Source: Deltaproteobacteria bacterium (lineage in GTDB: Bacteria; Bdellovibrionota; FAC87; UBA2466). From it: a stretch of 6,020 bases of DNA. The stretch is taken from positions 1 to 6,020 of the forward strand of contig JABMMY010000149.1 in NCBI GenBank assembly GCA_013205415.1, given 5' to 3'. Numbering within the stretch: the stretch's first letter is position 1; each line of letters starts with the position of its first letter. Positions 4,186 to 6,020 of this stretch are shown piece after piece. Position numbers and translations under genes: made by a program. A model generated the notes under the pieces. The model ran no database searches. It was not told the DNA's origin and saw only the letters and a list, made by a program, of their open reading frames with translations.

Positions 4186-6020
4186 ATGTGTGGAATTGCA
4201 GGATTTTATGGAAAGTTTGATTCCGAACTACTTAAAGCCATGGGACAAAGTATTAATCATCGCGGTCCTGATGGCTCAGGAGAAAAGATTATCTCCTTCA
4301 GAGAGCGTAAAATAGGGCTCTCCCATCGTCGTCTTTCCATTCTTGATTTGAGCTTAGCAGGCAGTCAGCCCATGAGCTTCTCTGCAGACGGGGCGATAGA
4401 TGCCTCTGGTGAATCTTCTCTATGGCTCACTTATAATGGGGAAATTTATAATTTCCCTGAATTAAAAGAGGAGCTAGAGAAAAAGGGACATCAATTTAAA
4501 AGTAGAACCGATACCGAGGTGATTCTTCATTTATATGCCGAATATGGATTAGAGGCCTTTTCTAAACTCAATGGAATTTTTGCACTCGCTCTTTTTGATG
4601 GAAGGGATCAGGGTCACAAAGACGGGATTAGAAAAGGGGATCTATTACTTTTTCGAGATGGTCTTGGAGTGAAGCCTCTTTATTATAGTGAAACGGAAAA
4701 AGGGTTTCTTTTTGCCTCGGAGATCAAAGCACTTCTGTGTTCAAAAGATATTTCCACCGAACTAGATCTGCAATCCTTAAGATACTATCTTTCCTATTTG
4801 TACTCGCCAGCCCCAAGAACCCCTTTTCAGGGGGTTAAAAAAGTAGAGCCTGGAGAGTGGCTGCTTATTAGAAATGGACGAATTCATATTAAAGAATATT
4901 TTTATGATATTCCGTATGGAGAAACCTTAAAAGGTTCAGAGGAGGAGATCACTTTAGAGTTAAGAAGCAAACTTCAAGAGGCTGCAAAAAGGCAATTACT
5001 TTCAGATGTGCCCGTAGGGGCATTTCTTTCTGGTGGACTAGATTCTACGAGTGTAGTCGCCCTAATGAAACAGGCAGAACCCTCAAAATCATTTCACTGC
5101 TTTACCATCGGCCATGAAAATAAAGAGACCTCGATTAAGAATGATCTCTATTATGCTAAAGAGGTGGCTGGGCAATTGGGGTTTCCCCTTTCGATTGTAG
5201 AGGTGACTCCAGGAGATTTTAAGTTTTTGGAGAAGGTTATTTTTCATCTAGATGAACCGCAGGCCGATCCTGCCGCCATTAATGCCCTATTGATTTCGAA
5301 AAAAGCTAGCGAGTTGGGCATCAAGGTTCTTCTTTCGGGTGCAGGTGGAGACGATATTTTTTCGGGATACCCCAGGCATAAGGCGGTTCAATTAGAAAGG
5401 ATATGGCAGTGGGTTCCTGGGCCTGTAAAAAAAGGATTGGCCTTTTCTTCTCATCAAATGGCCGTTCAATCAGGAGGGGCCACACTATTAAAGAATGATC
5501 GTATTAGAAAAGTGGCAAAGGTATTCGAAAGCCTACAGTGGAATTTGGATGAACGACTTTCTAGTTATTTCATGTGCACCTTTTTTGACTCTGTAGAGCC
5601 TGTTTTAGGAGAAAGATTCCACTCAGACTCATCGGCACCTAATTATTTTGAACCCTTCATTCGCTCCTTAAATAGGGTGAAAGGTGAAAAAAGTATTTTA
5701 AATCGGATGCTTTATTTAGAAACGAAACATTTTTTAGCCGATCATAATCTTAATTATGTAGATAAAATGAGCATGTCTCAAGGAGTCGAGGTGAGAGTTC
5801 CTCTTATTGATCAGGAGGTGGTTAATTTTGTAGCTAAGATTCCCGTCAATTTAAAATGCCGAAACCTTGAAAACAAATATATTTTCAAGCAGGCGATGAG
5901 GCCCTTTGTTCCTGAGGCGATTATGAATAGAAAAAAACAGGGCTTTGGACTTCCTATTCGTCATTGGTTGAATACCGAATTAGCAGATATCGTTAGCGAC
6001 TGTCTTTCAGAATCCTCTCT
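4186..6020 (+). CDS. asnB: AsnB-type glutamine-hydrolysing asparagine synthetase/amidotransferase (3' end outside window)
   Basis: The frame is open for 611 codons to the window edge. The N-terminal domain is a class II glutamine amidotransferase: MCGIAGFYG with the nucleophile C2, RGPDG at 26-30, R49, NGEIYN at 84-89 and D109, matching the glutamine-binding residues of E. coli AsnB. The C-terminal synthetase domain has the ATP pyrophosphatase loop SGGLDS at 282-287, SGAGGDDIFSGY at 384-395, DKMSM and EVRVPLID at 526-542, and KKQGFGLP at 583-590. Glutamine-derived ammonia passes to a carboxylate activated with ATP. Family members are usually about 600-650 residues, so only a short tail should be missing. 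In polysaccharide loci such proteins may amidate sugar acids (WbpS-like) rather than make asparagine. Two points are odd: the usual acidic residue in SGxG is Ala386, and the amidotransferase domain carries two extra stretches (about 66-78 and 139-151). The family is certain; the substrate is open. Confidence 0.94.
   Translation, partial: MCGIAGFYGKFDSELLKAMGQSINHRGPDGSGEKIISFRERKIGLSHRRLSILDLSLAGSQPMSFSADGAIDASGESSLWLTYNGEIYNFPELKEELEKKGHQFKSRTDTEVILHLYAEYGLEAFSKLNGIFALALFDGRDQGHKDGIRKGDLLLFRDGLGVKPLYYSETEKGFLFASEIKALLCSKDISTELDLQSLRYYLSYLYSPAPRTPFQGVKKVEPGEWLLIRNGRIHIKEYFYDIPYGETLKGSEEEITLELRSKLQEAAKRQLLSDVPVGAFLSGGLDSTSVVALMKQAEPSKSFHCFTIGHENKETSIKNDLYYAKEVAGQLGFPLSIVEVTPGDFKFLEKVIFHLDEPQADPAAINALLISKKASELGIKVLLSGAGGDDIFSGYPRHKAVQLERIWQWVPGPVKKGLAFSSHQMAVQSGGATLLKNDRIRKVAKVFESLQWNLDERLSSYFMCTFFDSVEPVLGERFHSDSSAPNYFEPFIRSLNRVKGEKSILNRMLYLETKHFLADHNLNYVDKMSMSQGVEVRVPLIDQEVVNFVAKIPVNLKCRNLENKYIFKQAMRPFVPEAIMNRKKQGFGLPIRHWLNTELADIVSDCLSESS

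Overview
The window looks like part of a surface-polysaccharide (O-antigen or capsule) biosynthesis locus of a Gram-negative bacterium. Three genes support this: a Wzy-like multi-spanning polymerase, dTDP-4-dehydrorhamnose 3,5-epimerase (RmlC/RfbC), and an AsnB-type glutamine amidotransferase of the kind often found in such loci. Two further proteins carry export signals, and one of them looks rich in beta-strand, which fits a diderm envelope. Base composition is AT-leaning: 60-base lines counted by hand gave about one third GC in the polymerase gene and about 42-50% in the downstream genes. The sequence does not allow a confident genus.

Layout. Bases 2-124 (+) hold the 3' end of an unidentified gene, which overlaps the polymerase start by one base (TGATG). 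Bases 124-1605 (+) encode the 493-residue Wzy-like protein. Overlapping its end is the start of a family 2 glycosyltransferase (1595-1762). This stops after only 55 codons and has lost its catalytic part, so it is a remnant. Exactly there a leftward block begins, read from the right: rfbC (4129-3578), then a 226-residue exported protein of unknown function (3468-2788), then a 336-residue exported, probably beta-rich protein (2769-1759). The stop codon of the last gene interlocks with the stop of the glycosyltransferase remnant. A 56-base divergent spacer separates rfbC from asnB, which runs rightward from 4186 and is still open at the window end.

How the genes fit together. RfbC makes an intermediate of dTDP-L-rhamnose. 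The glycosyltransferase would have added a sugar when intact. The Wzy-like protein would join repeat units at the periplasmic face of the inner membrane. The AsnB homologue would use glutamine nitrogen to amidate a substrate, possibly a sugar acid. The two exported unknowns have no assigned role here. Their opposite orientation and the broken glycosyltransferase at their edge suggest that the locus was rearranged, with new material joined in at about base 1759.

Most worth a second look are the junction at 1745-1765, the pair of unrecognised exported proteins, a perfect TATAAT box placed so that the 226-residue gene would have a leaderless mRNA, and the unusual synthetase motif of the AsnB homologue.
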